Assembly (NCBI GenBank): GCA_945903925.1
Contig: CAMDPJ010000005.1
Coordinates: forward strand, 1 to 22,328
DNA from: Chryseobacterium gleum
GTDB lineage: Bacteria > Bacteroidota > Bacteroidia > Flavobacteriales_C > GCA-002722245
Direction of reading: 5' to 3'
DNA: 22,328 nucleotides
In this document: positions 1-6,853 of the stretch, piece by piece
Layout of the letters: each line of letters begins with the position of its first letter
How positions within the stretch are numbered: the stretch's first letter is position 1
Program-made: the position numbers and the translations under genes
The notes under the pieces: model-generated
Databases searched by the model: none
Told to the model about the DNA's origin: nothing
The model's input: the letters and a program-made list of their open reading frames with translations, nothing else

Positions 1-260
1 ATTTAAAAATTGGAATTTCTACCAATGGCAAATCGCCAACATTATCGAAAAGAATTCGCGAATACATGGAAGAAGCACTTCCCGATTCTACCCAAGATTT
101 GATTGATAATTTAGGTAAAATAAGAAGTACTTTAACAGGCGATTTTCAAAGTAAAGTGGAGCAGTTGAATGCCATTACGAAGAATATGGTGGAAAATCAA
201 AATACTGCCAACACCAATAAAAGCAGTATTTTTAAACGCCTATTTAAAAGAGGCAAATAG
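1..260 (+). CDS. siroheme synthase (precorrin-2 dehydrogenase/ferrochelatase), 3' end only
   Basis: Only the last 85 or so codons are present. The reading frame is open from base 3, so the ATG at 66 is probably an internal methionine. The translated start reads LKIGISTNGKSPTLSKRIRE, which I recognise as the conserved STNGKSP...KRIRE segment of Met8/CysG-N type enzymes. It is followed by the helical dimerisation segment (MEEALPDSTQDLIDNLGKIR). These enzymes oxidise precorrin-2 with NAD+ and can insert iron to give siroheme, the sulfite reductase cofactor. The tail is polar and lysine-rich (SIFKRLFKRGK). The stop lies 2 bases before the next gene, and a cysH-type reductase follows, so this looks like one sulfate-assimilation operon. 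The NAD-binding half lies outside the window, so whether the enzyme has both activities cannot be judged. Confidence 0.8.
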   Translation, partial: LKIGISTNGKSPTLSKRIREYMEEALPDSTQDLIDNLGKIRSTLTGDFQSKVEQLNAITKNMVENQNTANTNKSSIFKRLFKRGK

Positions 261-262
261 AA

Positions 263-1336
263 ATGCTAAGTCCAAAAGAAATACAACGCTATTCGCGCCA
301 AACCATTCTACAAGGTTTTAATCAATCGGGACAAGAAAAGCTAAAGGCTGCAAAAGTTTTGGTTATTGGTGCTGGCGGATTGGGCTGTCCGGCGCTGCAA
401 TACTTGGCCGCAGCTGGCGTTGGCCGAATAGGTATTGTGGATGAAGATAAAGTAGACATTACCAATTTACACCGTCAGGTTTTATACAACGAAAACGACC
501 TCGGTAAAAACAAGGCCATGCAAGCTGCCGAAAAATTAGCTTTGATCAATCCTTTTGTAAAAACAGACGTTTATCCAGAGCACTTAACCAACGATAACGC
601 CTTAGAAATCATCGCCACTTACGATGTAGTTTTAGACGGAACCGATAATTTTCCAACACGCTATTTGATCAATGATGCTTGCGTAATTTTAGACAAACCC
701 AATGTGTTTGCTTCTATTAATCAGTTCAATGCACAAGTGAGTATTTTCAATGTTACTCAAAACGGAAAGCGCGGCGTTAACTATAGAGATTTATACCCTA
801 CTCCTCCTCGTGCAGAAGAATCTCCATCGTGTGCAGAAGTTGGCGTGCTTGGCGTTTTGCCTAGTATTGCAGGCTCTGTGCAAGCCTTAGAAGCCATCAA
901 ATTGATTACTGGTTTAGGCGATGCGCTTATTAATAAATTATGGATGTACGATGCTTTGAAAAATCAAAGCACTACGCTTCGTTTATCTATTGATGAACAA
1001 CAAAAGGAAATCACTCAGCTACAAGACTATCAAGTGTTTTGCGATATCACTAACGTGCCAGAAATAACTTCCACAGAAGCTAAATCCAATTGGAACGATT
1101 ACGAATTCATTGATGTAAGAACTGCCGACAAACACGCACAAAAGAACATAGGCGGTATCAATATACCAATAGAGGAACTACATAAACGACTTGCACAACT
1201 AGATAAAAACAAAAAGTACATTTGTTACTGTAGCACGGGAAACAAGAGCAAAATCGCCACTAACATCTTGCTCAAAAATGGTTTCCCCACAGTGCAAAGT
1301 TTAATTGGCGGAGTAGAAAATTTTCCCATAAAATAA
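263..1336 (+). CDS. MoeB/ThiF/HesA-family adenylyltransferase fused to rhodanese (MoeZ-like)
   Basis: A 357-residue two-domain protein. Residues 1-245 are an E1-like adenylation domain with the ATP loop GAGGLG (36-41), D60, R71 and K84 as in MoeB, and DGTDNFPTRYLIND (125-138) with the Mg-binding Asp (D128). The conserved Cys is in SPSCAEVGVLG (C190). Residues 270-357 are a rhodanese domain with the active-site loop CSTGNKS (C323). The family adenylates the C-terminal glycine of a ubiquitin-like sulfur carrier (MoaD, ThiS or CysO type) and transfers sulfur from the rhodanese persulfide to form a thiocarboxylate. The Zn-binding CxxC pairs of classical MoeB are missing: the first site reads VNYRDLYP, as in mycobacterial MoeZ. 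The gene starts at an ATG 2 bases after the siroheme gene stop, so the two are probably cotranscribed. Which carrier protein it serves cannot be told from this window. Confidence 0.88.
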   Translation: MLSPKEIQRYSRQTILQGFNQSGQEKLKAAKVLVIGAGGLGCPALQYLAAAGVGRIGIVDEDKVDITNLHRQVLYNENDLGKNKAMQAAEKLALINPFVKTDVYPEHLTNDNALEIIATYDVVLDGTDNFPTRYLINDACVILDKPNVFASINQFNAQVSIFNVTQNGKRGVNYRDLYPTPPRAEESPSCAEVGVLGVLPSIAGSVQALEAIKLITGLGDALINKLWMYDALKNQSTTLRLSIDEQQKEITQLQDYQVFCDITNVPEITSTEAKSNWNDYEFIDVRTADKHAQKNIGGINIPIEELHKRLAQLDKNKKYICYCSTGNKSKIATNILLKNGFPTVQSLIGGVENFPIK

Positions 1337-1344
1337 CTTTACTT

Positions 1345-2007
1345 TTGTCTACCGTGAATTACGACGAATTAAATATAAAATACGCTACCCTTTCTCCAGA
1401 GCAACGCATTGTGGAAATGTTCAAAGATTTCCCCTCTGAGAAAATTTTGTTTACCAGTTCATTTGGTACAACAGCCGCTATTTTATTGCACATGATTACT
1501 AAGGTAAATCCCAACCAAAAGGTTTACTTTTTAGATACTACTTACCACTTCATGGAGACTTTGGAGTACAAGAATCAGCTTAAAGAATTTCTTAACTTGA
1601 GCATCACCGACATTAAACCTGAAGATTGGAAAAATGATTTTACCACTAAAGACCAAACCTGGACTAAAGATCCCGATTTGTGCTGTTCCATTAATAAGGT
1701 AGAACCATTGGATGTGATTAAACCAAATTTCGATTTGTGGATTTCGGGTTTGATGAGCAATCAAACATCGCATAGAAAGCAATTGGATATTTTCGAACAG
1801 AAAAGTGACATCACTAAGTTCTACCCTATCCTTGATTTCACTGCCGAAAAAGCAGCAGAATACTTTGTAAAAAACAACTTACCTAAGCATCCGCTAGAGT
1901 CTATGGGCTACAGTTCTATTGGTTGTGCGCAATGCACAGCTAAAGGAAAGGGTCGCGAAGGAAGATGGACGAACAAAAGCAAAACAGAGTGTGGGTTGCA
2001 TGGTTAA
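1345..2007 (+). CDS. cysH: assimilatory adenylylsulfate (APS/PAPS) reductase, Fe-S type
   Basis: A 220-residue PAPS-reductase-family protein that reduces activated sulfate to sulfite with thioredoxin. The nucleotide-binding segment is FTSSFGTTAAILLHM (36-50). The paired cysteines CC (113-114) and CxxC (194-197, GCAQC) are the four [4Fe-4S] ligands that mark the APS-type enzymes. The C-terminal ECGLHG carries the catalytic Cys (C216). The cluster-free PAPS enzyme of E. coli lacks the CC/CxxC ligands, so APS is the likelier substrate. The start is uncertain: there is no ATG near the N-terminus, and either TTG at 1345 or GTG at 1354 fits. Both are a few bases after the previous stop, which suggests translational coupling. 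With the upstream siroheme synthase the context is sulfate assimilation. Confidence 0.9.
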   Translation: MSTVNYDELNIKYATLSPEQRIVEMFKDFPSEKILFTSSFGTTAAILLHMITKVNPNQKVYFLDTTYHFMETLEYKNQLKEFLNLSITDIKPEDWKNDFTTKDQTWTKDPDLCCSINKVEPLDVIKPNFDLWISGLMSNQTSHRKQLDIFEQKSDITKFYPILDFTAEKAAEYFVKNNLPKHPLESMGYSSIGCAQCTAKGKGREGRWTNKSKTECGLHG

Positions 2008-2069
2008 ACGATTTGCTAATTAACATTCGTTTTCTATCTCCCCCTAGATAACTAAAAATAATTTTTTTT

Positions 2070-2112
2070 AAAGAAACGAGCACTGCAAGCAACGACAGTT
2101 CTTTTTTTTATT
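2070..2112. terminator. possible bidirectional terminator between convergent genes
   Basis: The gap between cysH (+) and the S4-protein gene (-) has A/T runs on both sides of a weak hairpin: ACTG (2082-2085) with CAGT (2096-2099), with a loose AAAGAA/TTCTTT outer pairing followed by a T run (2102-2109). The stem is short and mismatched, so this rests mainly on position. Confidence 0.25.
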
Positions 2113-2115
2113 TCA

Positions 2116-2322
2116 TCACTTAATCACCACCTTCGTTTTCTGAAAAGAAACAACATCACCCACTCTCAATTTCCTTCTAATTCTGTTTTCTATCTGGTTG
2201 TTCACTTTCACCTGATTATCTAAAATCATCATCTTCGCCATTCCTCCGCTATCTGCTAAATTGAAAAGTTTCAGCAACACATTAAGCTCTATGTATTCTT
2301 GTTCGTTGAGTTGAAATTCCAT
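2116..2322 (-). CDS. small S4-domain RNA-binding protein (YbcJ/YaaA-like)
   Basis: A 68-residue protein that is almost entirely one S4 domain: LNVLLKLFNLADSGGMAK, then MILDNQVKVNNQIENRIRRK, then LRVGDVVSFQKTKVVI. The G-x-A-K, V-x-V-N-x-x-x-E-x-R-x-R and L-x-x-G-D-x-V signatures match the stand-alone S4 proteins YbcJ and YaaA, which bind structured RNA, probably ribosomal. It starts at an ATG one base after the VOC gene stop (TAG-T-ATG), so it is the last gene of a packed three-gene unit. No catalytic domain is attached. Its precise RNA target is unknown. Confidence 0.82.
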   Translation of the reverse strand: MEFQLNEQEYIELNVLLKLFNLADSGGMAKMMILDNQVKVNNQIENRIRRKLRVGDVVSFQKTKVVIK

Positions 2323-2323
2323 A

Positions 2324-2707
2324 CTATTTTTCGTAAAGTTCTATGGGTAAATTATCGGGGTCGGCAATGAAAGTAAATCGTTTGCCAGTGAATTCATCTG
2401 TTCTTATGGGTTCTGAAACTATCTTTTTATCTTTTAAGATTTGAACCACCTCCTCTATATTTTCTACTTCAAAAGCAAGGTGACGCAAACCTGCGGCTTC
2501 GGGATAAGATGGCCGGGCGGGTGTGTTTTCAAAGGAAAACAACTCTAAAATATATTCTCCATTGAGCGCTAAATCTAGTTTATATGATTTTCGTGCTTTG
2601 CGATATACTTCGCGAACAACAGTAAAACCTAATGATTCGGTGTAAAACGATTTCGACTTTTCGTAGTTGGAACAAATGATGGCGATATGATGAATCTTCT
2701 TAAGCAC
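2324..2707 (-). CDS. VOC-superfamily metalloenzyme (glyoxalase-like, YaeR/GloA2 type)
   Basis: A 127-residue vicinal-oxygen-chelate protein with two beta-alpha-beta-beta-beta modules. Likely metal ligands are H7 (in HHIAII), E55 (in ILELFSF), H76 (in LRHLAFE) and E123 (in PIELYE), the expected His/Glu/His/Glu pattern. The ending FTFIADPDNLPIELYEK is typical of the small YaeR-like branch of the glyoxalase I/dioxygenase family, whose substrate is generally not known. The start is GTG, abutting the stop of the upstream TerB/J-domain gene (TAG-GTG). This implies coupled translation. Calling it lactoylglutathione lyase would overreach. Confidence 0.85.
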   Translation of the reverse strand: MLKKIHHIAIICSNYEKSKSFYTESLGFTVVREVYRKARKSYKLDLALNGEYILELFSFENTPARPSYPEAAGLRHLAFEVENIEEVVQILKDKKIVSEPIRTDEFTGKRFTFIADPDNLPIELYEK

Positions 2708-3505
2708 CTATTTAATGCCGCGCGCTTTACCAATCAACTCATAAGCCTCTTGTACCTTTTGAAACTTTTCGGTAGCCGATTTAACATGGGCATCACCCAA
2801 ACTTGCCACCTTATCGGGATGGTATTTTACGGCCATCTTGCGATAAGCCTTTTTTACTAGATCGTCGGTTGCAGTAGCTTCAATTTCTAAAATGGTATAA
2901 GCCGATTTGGTATCCATTTGATTCACTCTAACGCGCTGCTGTTGCTGTCCGCCTGCATTTGAATATTGCTGCTGTCCGCCAAAACCACCAAACATAAACA
3001 TAGCTTTCAACGACTCATAGTCTTTAAAATTAATGCCCATGTAGTTAGAAATGGTTTGAATCATATCCATTTCTTGTTTACCAATTTCATCATCTGAATT
3101 GGCCAAACCAAATAAGCAATGCAGCAACTGCAAGCGAAGATGATAATCCATGTGCGCAGCAATTTCGGTACACACTTCTTTAATGGCGATATCTTGCTTA
3201 AGGAGTTCTCTTAATTCTAAAATTTGTTCTTGCGCATGGTCGGCACCAAACTGTTCGGAAAAAAAACGTTTCACGAAATCGAGTTCAGAGCGCATAATTT
3301 TACCATCGGCCTTCATCACCGCAGCGCAAAGAATAAGCAAGCTGGTGCTAAAATCGCCAACAGTGGTTTGGCCGCCGCGAGAGCCACCCACCTTAATAGT
3401 TGTTTTATCGAACAAAGAACCTAAAAACAAACCTAGAAGCGCACCCATCCAAGAACCTCCAGATAAAGCCCAACCTATTGCAGCACCAAAAATTTTTCCG
3501 AACAT
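2708..3505 (-). CDS. DjlA-like membrane-anchored TerB and J-domain co-chaperone
   Basis: From the ATG at 3505 the protein has 265 residues. The N-terminus has a Gly-rich hydrophobic anchor (FGAAIGWALSGG, then MGALLGLFLGSLF, about residues 3-32). An acidic TerB-like helical domain follows (about 50-165), then a Gln/Gly-rich linker, then a C-terminal J domain (about 200-265) with the HPD tripeptide at 229-231 in YRKMAVKYHPDK. This anchor-TerB-J order is that of DjlA, which stimulates DnaK ATPase at the membrane. A longer frame opens with TTG at 3526, but that TTG overlaps a promoter-like TAAATTTG, so the ATG is preferred. It is the first gene of a unit with the VOC and S4 genes and is transcribed away from the HAD gene. 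Confidence 0.85.
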   Translation of the reverse strand: MFGKIFGAAIGWALSGGSWMGALLGLFLGSLFDKTTIKVGGSRGGQTTVGDFSTSLLILCAAVMKADGKIMRSELDFVKRFFSEQFGADHAQEQILELRELLKQDIAIKEVCTEIAAHMDYHLRLQLLHCLFGLANSDDEIGKQEMDMIQTISNYMGINFKDYESLKAMFMFGGFGGQQQYSNAGGQQQQRVRVNQMDTKSAYTILEIEATATDDLVKKAYRKMAVKYHPDKVASLGDAHVKSATEKFQKVQEAYELIGKARGIK

Positions 3506-3523
3506 GAATATGTATTTGAAGTC

Positions 3524-3531
3524 CAAATTTA
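3524..3531 (-). promoter_or_regulatory. candidate Bacteroidota -7 element (TAnnTTTG)
   Basis: Read on the minus strand this is TAAATTTG, an exact match to the Bacteroidetes -7 consensus TAnnTTTG. It lies 18 bases upstream of the ATG of the TerB/J-domain gene. No good TTTG/TTG -33 box is seen at the usual distance, so the call is tentative. Confidence 0.35.
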
Positions 3532-3562
3532 TACATATTATTGCGGTGTTAAATTAATTATT

Positions 3563-4198
3563 GTGAAAATTGTACTATTTGATTTAGATGGCACCATTAC
3601 CGACTCATCGGAAGGTATTGTAAACTCCATTAAATACGCGCTATCCCGACTAGGTTTCCCAGAAGAACCCACCGAAAAAATAAAACAGTTTATCGGTCCG
3701 CCACTGCAACAAACCTTTAAAATCAACTACGGCATCACCGATTACCAAAATGCAGTTACTATTTACAGAGAATATTACGCAATAAAAGGAATTTACGAAA
3801 ACCGCTTGTACGATGGTATTGTAGCCGTTTTAGAGAAACTTAAAAACGATGGCTACACCATAGGCTTGGCCACAGGAAAACCAACTTACTACTCGGAAAT
3901 AATATTGAAACACTTTAAAATAGATCATTATTTTGATGCTGTAGTAGGCAGCAACATGGATGGCACGCGCGGCGAAAAACCCGAAATCATCAGAGATGTT
4001 TTGGCAGAATTAAACTACAACAAAGAGAAACACAGCGTGATAATGATTGGCGACAGAAAGCATGATGTGCATGGTGCCCACCATCATGAAATAAAATGTA
4101 TTGGTGTTACCTATGGTTATGCCGAAGAAGGAGAATTGTGCGAAGCCGGTGCTGCGCATATCGTGCATCACCCTTCACAAATGCTTGCCTTGCTTTAA
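3563..4198 (+). CDS. HAD-superfamily phosphatase (phosphoglycolate phosphatase/Gph-like)
   Basis: A 211-residue HAD hydrolase. Motif I is FDLDGT, with nucleophile D7 and acid/base D9. A helical C1-type cap follows (about 15-80). Motif II is LATGKPT (T104), motif III includes the Lys in RGEKPEI (K139), and motif IV is IGDRKHD (D164, D168). All catalytic residues are present. The segment GSNMDGTRGEKPEII is typical of COG0546 Gph-like enzymes acting on small phosphate esters such as phosphoglycolate or nucleotides. The true substrate cannot be read from sequence. The start is GTG at 3563, immediately before the conserved beta-strand KIVLFDLD. The stop overlaps the stop of the convergent membrane-protein gene (shared TTAA at 4195-4198). 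Confidence 0.88.
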   Translation: MKIVLFDLDGTITDSSEGIVNSIKYALSRLGFPEEPTEKIKQFIGPPLQQTFKINYGITDYQNAVTIYREYYAIKGIYENRLYDGIVAVLEKLKNDGYTIGLATGKPTYYSEIILKHFKIDHYFDAVVGSNMDGTRGEKPEIIRDVLAELNYNKEKHSVIMIGDRKHDVHGAHHHEIKCIGVTYGYAEEGELCEAGAAHIVHHPSQMLALL

Positions 4199-4557
4199 TC
4201 TTCGACATTCTCAATATGCAGTATATGCATAATTCTATGCACTGCTGGAGCCAACAACATGGCTATAGTTGTTAAAAAAACCACCCCACTATACAAAGAA
4301 TAAAAAGAAGCGAATAACTTGGCAGCATTGCTAGTCATAAGATTTATGGGCCCCATACCCGTTAAAATCATTGAAGCGTTCAACAAGGAATCAATCCAAC
4401 CTAGTTCTCCTAAATAATGATAACCAGCTATTCCAACAATTAAGGAGAAGGAAATAATAGAAAAAGCATACAGCAAAAACGCAAACTGCCTTCGTGCGAA
4501 AGACTTTACAGAAATAATCTCTTTCGATTTATGTTCAAATTTATTTACCAACTTCAT
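4195..4557 (-). CDS. small membrane protein with two-TM ion-channel-like layout
   Basis: A 120-residue protein. A basic N-terminus (FEHKSKEIISVKSFARRQ) precedes a first membrane helix (about 26-50, FAFLLYAFSIISFSLIVGIAGY). A semi-hydrophobic segment with LTGMGPI follows (about 56-75), then a second helix (about 80-104, LFASFYSLYSGVVFLTTIAMLLAPAV), then a His-rich end (HRIMHILHIENVED). The order TM, re-entrant loop, TM with TGMGP where a potassium channel would have TxGYG resembles an Ion_trans_2 module with an altered filter. I do not recognise a named family. The ATG start at 4557 is clear, and the 3' end overlaps the HAD gene stop. Confidence 0.65.
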   Translation of the reverse strand: MKLVNKFEHKSKEIISVKSFARRQFAFLLYAFSIISFSLIVGIAGYHYLGELGWIDSLLNASMILTGMGPINLMTSNAAKLFASFYSLYSGVVFLTTIAMLLAPAVHRIMHILHIENVED

Positions 4558-4686
4558 TGAACTAAATTAAGTTTTATATCTGAATAGTTTAATTCGTGAA
4601 AAAAAAGTTAAAAGTCGCCATTCGCTCGCACTCCAAGTAGAAAAGATTGTATATTCGCATAGAGTAACAGAATTAAATTTAGCAAT

Positions 4687-5067
4687 ATGGCAAATATTAA
4701 AATTGAAGGAACACCTAAATCACCTTCGGTAATTTTCGATGAAACAACGGGTTTACTGGAGTTAAAAGGTCGTTCAATCCCCGAAGATTCTATTGATTTT
4801 TACGCCCCCATCATTGAAACCATCGCCAAGTATTCTAAAACGCCTCAAAGTAAAACCACCGTAAATATTCGCCTCGAATATTTCAACACCAGCTCCTCTA
4901 AATGTATTCTCGATTTATTTAAACAGTTAGAAAACATTGCTAGATTGGAAAAAGATATTATTATCAATTGGTACTTTGAAGAAGACGATGAAGATATGCG
5001 CGAAGTAGGTATAGATTACGAAACCATCATCAAGGTTCCATTCAACATGATTGAGATTGAAGAGTAG
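4687..5067 (+). CDS. SiaC-family (DUF1987) regulatory phosphoprotein
   Basis: A 126-residue acidic protein. MANIKIEGTPKSPSVIFDE, the GRSIPEDS segment and LEYFNTSSSKCILDLFKQLE match the SiaC/DUF1987 fold, which resembles STAS anti-sigma-antagonist proteins. The phosphorylatable Thr of SiaC (T68 in Pseudomonas) corresponds to T68 here, in FNTSSSK. In the known system SiaC is phosphorylated by SiaB and dephosphorylated by SiaA, and it controls a diguanylate cyclase. No such partners lie nearby, so its output is unknown. The 129-bp upstream gap contains a promoter-like TATATTCG (4650-4657), suggesting its own transcript. Confidence 0.85.
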   Translation: MANIKIEGTPKSPSVIFDETTGLLELKGRSIPEDSIDFYAPIIETIAKYSKTPQSKTTVNIRLEYFNTSSSKCILDLFKQLENIARLEKDIIINWYFEEDDEDMREVGIDYETIIKVPFNMIEIEE

Positions 5068-5190
5068 TATCTAAGTATTTTCCCCTTTCCTCACTTCATC
5101 TTTTCCCTTTAAAAAATCACGATAATTGCATATAGTATTGTGGCTTATGCTACTGTACTTTAGTGGTATTAATTCAACTAAATTATTGTT

Positions 5191-5484
5191 ATGATAAAAG
5201 CAACCCTAAAAGAGCGTTACATCCTTAGTGCCGGTGGCATTAAACGCCAAAGAGTAGAAGAAATAGTTCACGAAACGCGTTACTTCACCAACATGGATAA
5301 ATTTCATGAATGGTACGACAAGTTTAAGGCGAAACTATGGGAAGATGACCCTAAGAAAGTAGATATGATAGAAGGCGTATATGTGGTGACCGAAGAGTTG
5401 AAAACCAACGACAGTTCAATACCCGAAACAATATCTAAATACGCATCATTTAGAGATGGAGTATCGTACTACTACGCTGCTTAA
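5191..5484 (+). CDS. uncharacterised 97-residue protein
   Basis: I do not recognise a family. The protein is soluble and charged, with no signal peptide or membrane helix. It has aromatic pairs (YFTNMDKFHEWYDKFKAKLW, about 31-50) and ends in YYYAA. Reasons to think it real: a clean ATG, coding-like composition, its own 123-bp upstream gap with a TAnnTTTG-like TACTTTAG (5156-5163), and a strong terminator 20 bases after the stop. It lies downstream of the SiaC-like gene, and a functional link is only a guess. Confidence 0.6.
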   Translation: MIKATLKERYILSAGGIKRQRVEEIVHETRYFTNMDKFHEWYDKFKAKLWEDDPKKVDMIEGVYVVTEELKTNDSSIPETISKYASFRDGVSYYYAA

Positions 5485-5504
5485 CCTAGTGTATTTTGGC
5501 CCAA

Positions 5505-5536
5505 GAAAACCCTCTGATTAACCACGGAGGGTTTTC
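5505..5536 (+). terminator. Rho-independent terminator
   Basis: A perfect 10-bp stem, GAAAACCCTC (5505-5514) with GAGGGTTTTC (5527-5536), with a 12-nt loop and then TGTTTTAATT. It is well placed to end the transcript of the 97-residue protein gene. Confidence 0.85.
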
Positions 5537-5578
5537 TGTTTTAATTACTTGTACAAAGAGAATCGTGTTCGCGGCAAT

Positions 5579-6853
5579 TTACTTTCCCCCCGCTATCAAC
5601 CTCACCATTTTCTCTTTCACAAAATACTTTCGCGCTAGTACTTGCAACTCATCGGCACTAATAGTTTTAATAGTGTCGATATATTTTTGGTAATAACGGT
5701 AGTCCAATTTAAATTGGTGAATTCCCCAAAAGCGGTCGCTTAGTTCAAACGGACCATCGAGGTTTTTTAAGAATTTACCCAACATATAAGTGCGCACTTT
5801 TTCCAATTCATCTTGTGGAATTAATTCGTTGCGCAATTTATCCATCTCGTTGAAAATTTCTACCATCGCCTTCTCTGCAATATCACCTTTCACTTCAGTA
5901 GAAACAATTAAGCAAGAAGCCACTGCCATCGATTCTAGGTAAGAAGATATGCCGTAAGTCCAACCCTTATCTTCGCGAATATTGTTCATCAAACGCGAAC
6001 CAAAATAACCACCAAAAATGGTGTTCAAAATTAACATGCCAAAGAAATCATCGCTCCCTTTCCAAGGCAAATGCGTTGCCACTTTAATAGAGCTTTGCAT
6101 GGCATCTTTCTTCTCTAAAAAGTGATCTCCTGCTTGAATTTCAAATGCTGTATCGTAAGGAGCGAAGTTCTTTTTCTCAATAGAAACATTTCCTAAAGCA
6201 TCATTCAATTGTTTAATTTCTTTGTCGCCAATTTTTCCCGAAAGAGTTACTTGCGCTGCAGATAAATTGTAGTATTCGTAAAAAGAAACGATATCGTCAC
6301 GCGTTATTTTATTGAAATCTTCTTCGGTAGATGATCGGCCGTAAGCATGACCTTTAAACAACAATTGATTTAATTTCTTTTGCGCGATGTACGACACTTT
6401 TTCAATATCAACCATGTATGCCGAGCGCTGATTTTTAATCAAAGTATCCAACTCATTTTCTGGAAAAGTGGGATTCAACAACACATCTCTCAACACGGCC
6501 AAACCTTTATCGAAATACTTATTTAAAATATGTAAAGTAATGGTAGAAAAATCTTTGGCGTAATCTACATTTAAGTATCCACCATAGAAATCAATCTCTT
6601 CTGAAATCTGCGCCGATGTTCTGGTAGTTGTTCCTTCCATCAACATCTGATTGGTTAGAAAAGCTTGAAAGGGCTTGCTCTGACGAATGATACCTGCATC
6701 GAAATAAATTTCTAAACGCACTATGTCTTGCGTGCCGGCATTGATGCAGTACACGGGAATACCATTGTTTAAATTTACCTTTTCGGCTTCTTGAATTTTT
6801 ATCTCAAAAGTATTGCTTACTGCAGGTATTGGAAGTGTAGAAGTTTCAGACAT
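5579..6853 (-). CDS. M16-family peptidase subunit, catalytically inactive partner
   Basis: A 424-residue M16 (pitrilysin/MPP-type) protein without an HxxEH motif. The corresponding region reads FLTNQMLMEGTTTRTSAQIS. The second half keeps the substrate-binding stretch FGGYFGSRLMNNIREDKGWT with its Arg and Tyr residues. Such proteins form a clam-shell heterodimer with an active M16 subunit and contribute to peptide binding. That partner is the upstream gene: the ATG of this gene lies 8 bases inside its 3' end, implying coupling and equal amounts. No signal peptide is visible, and the N-terminus (MSETSTLPIPAVSNTFEIK) looks cytoplasmic, so location is uncertain. Confidence 0.88.
   Translation of the reverse strand: MSETSTLPIPAVSNTFEIKIQEAEKVNLNNGIPVYCINAGTQDIVRLEIYFDAGIIRQSKPFQAFLTNQMLMEGTTTRTSAQISEEIDFYGGYLNVDYAKDFSTITLHILNKYFDKGLAVLRDVLLNPTFPENELDTLIKNQRSAYMVDIEKVSYIAQKKLNQLLFKGHAYGRSSTEEDFNKITRDDIVSFYEYYNLSAAQVTLSGKIGDKEIKQLNDALGNVSIEKKNFAPYDTAFEIQAGDHFLEKKDAMQSSIKVATHLPWKGSDDFFGMLILNTIFGGYFGSRLMNNIREDKGWTYGISSYLESMAVASCLIVSTEVKGDIAEKAMVEIFNEMDKLRNELIPQDELEKVRTYMLGKFLKNLDGPFELSDRFWGIHQFKLDYRYYQKYIDTIKTISADELQVLARKYFVKEKMVRLIAGGK

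Noticed and set aside
3506..3526. TTG start extending the TerB/J-domain protein upstream
   Set aside because: The TTG overlaps a TAAATTTG -7-like box. The ATG at 3505 leads directly into the membrane anchor.
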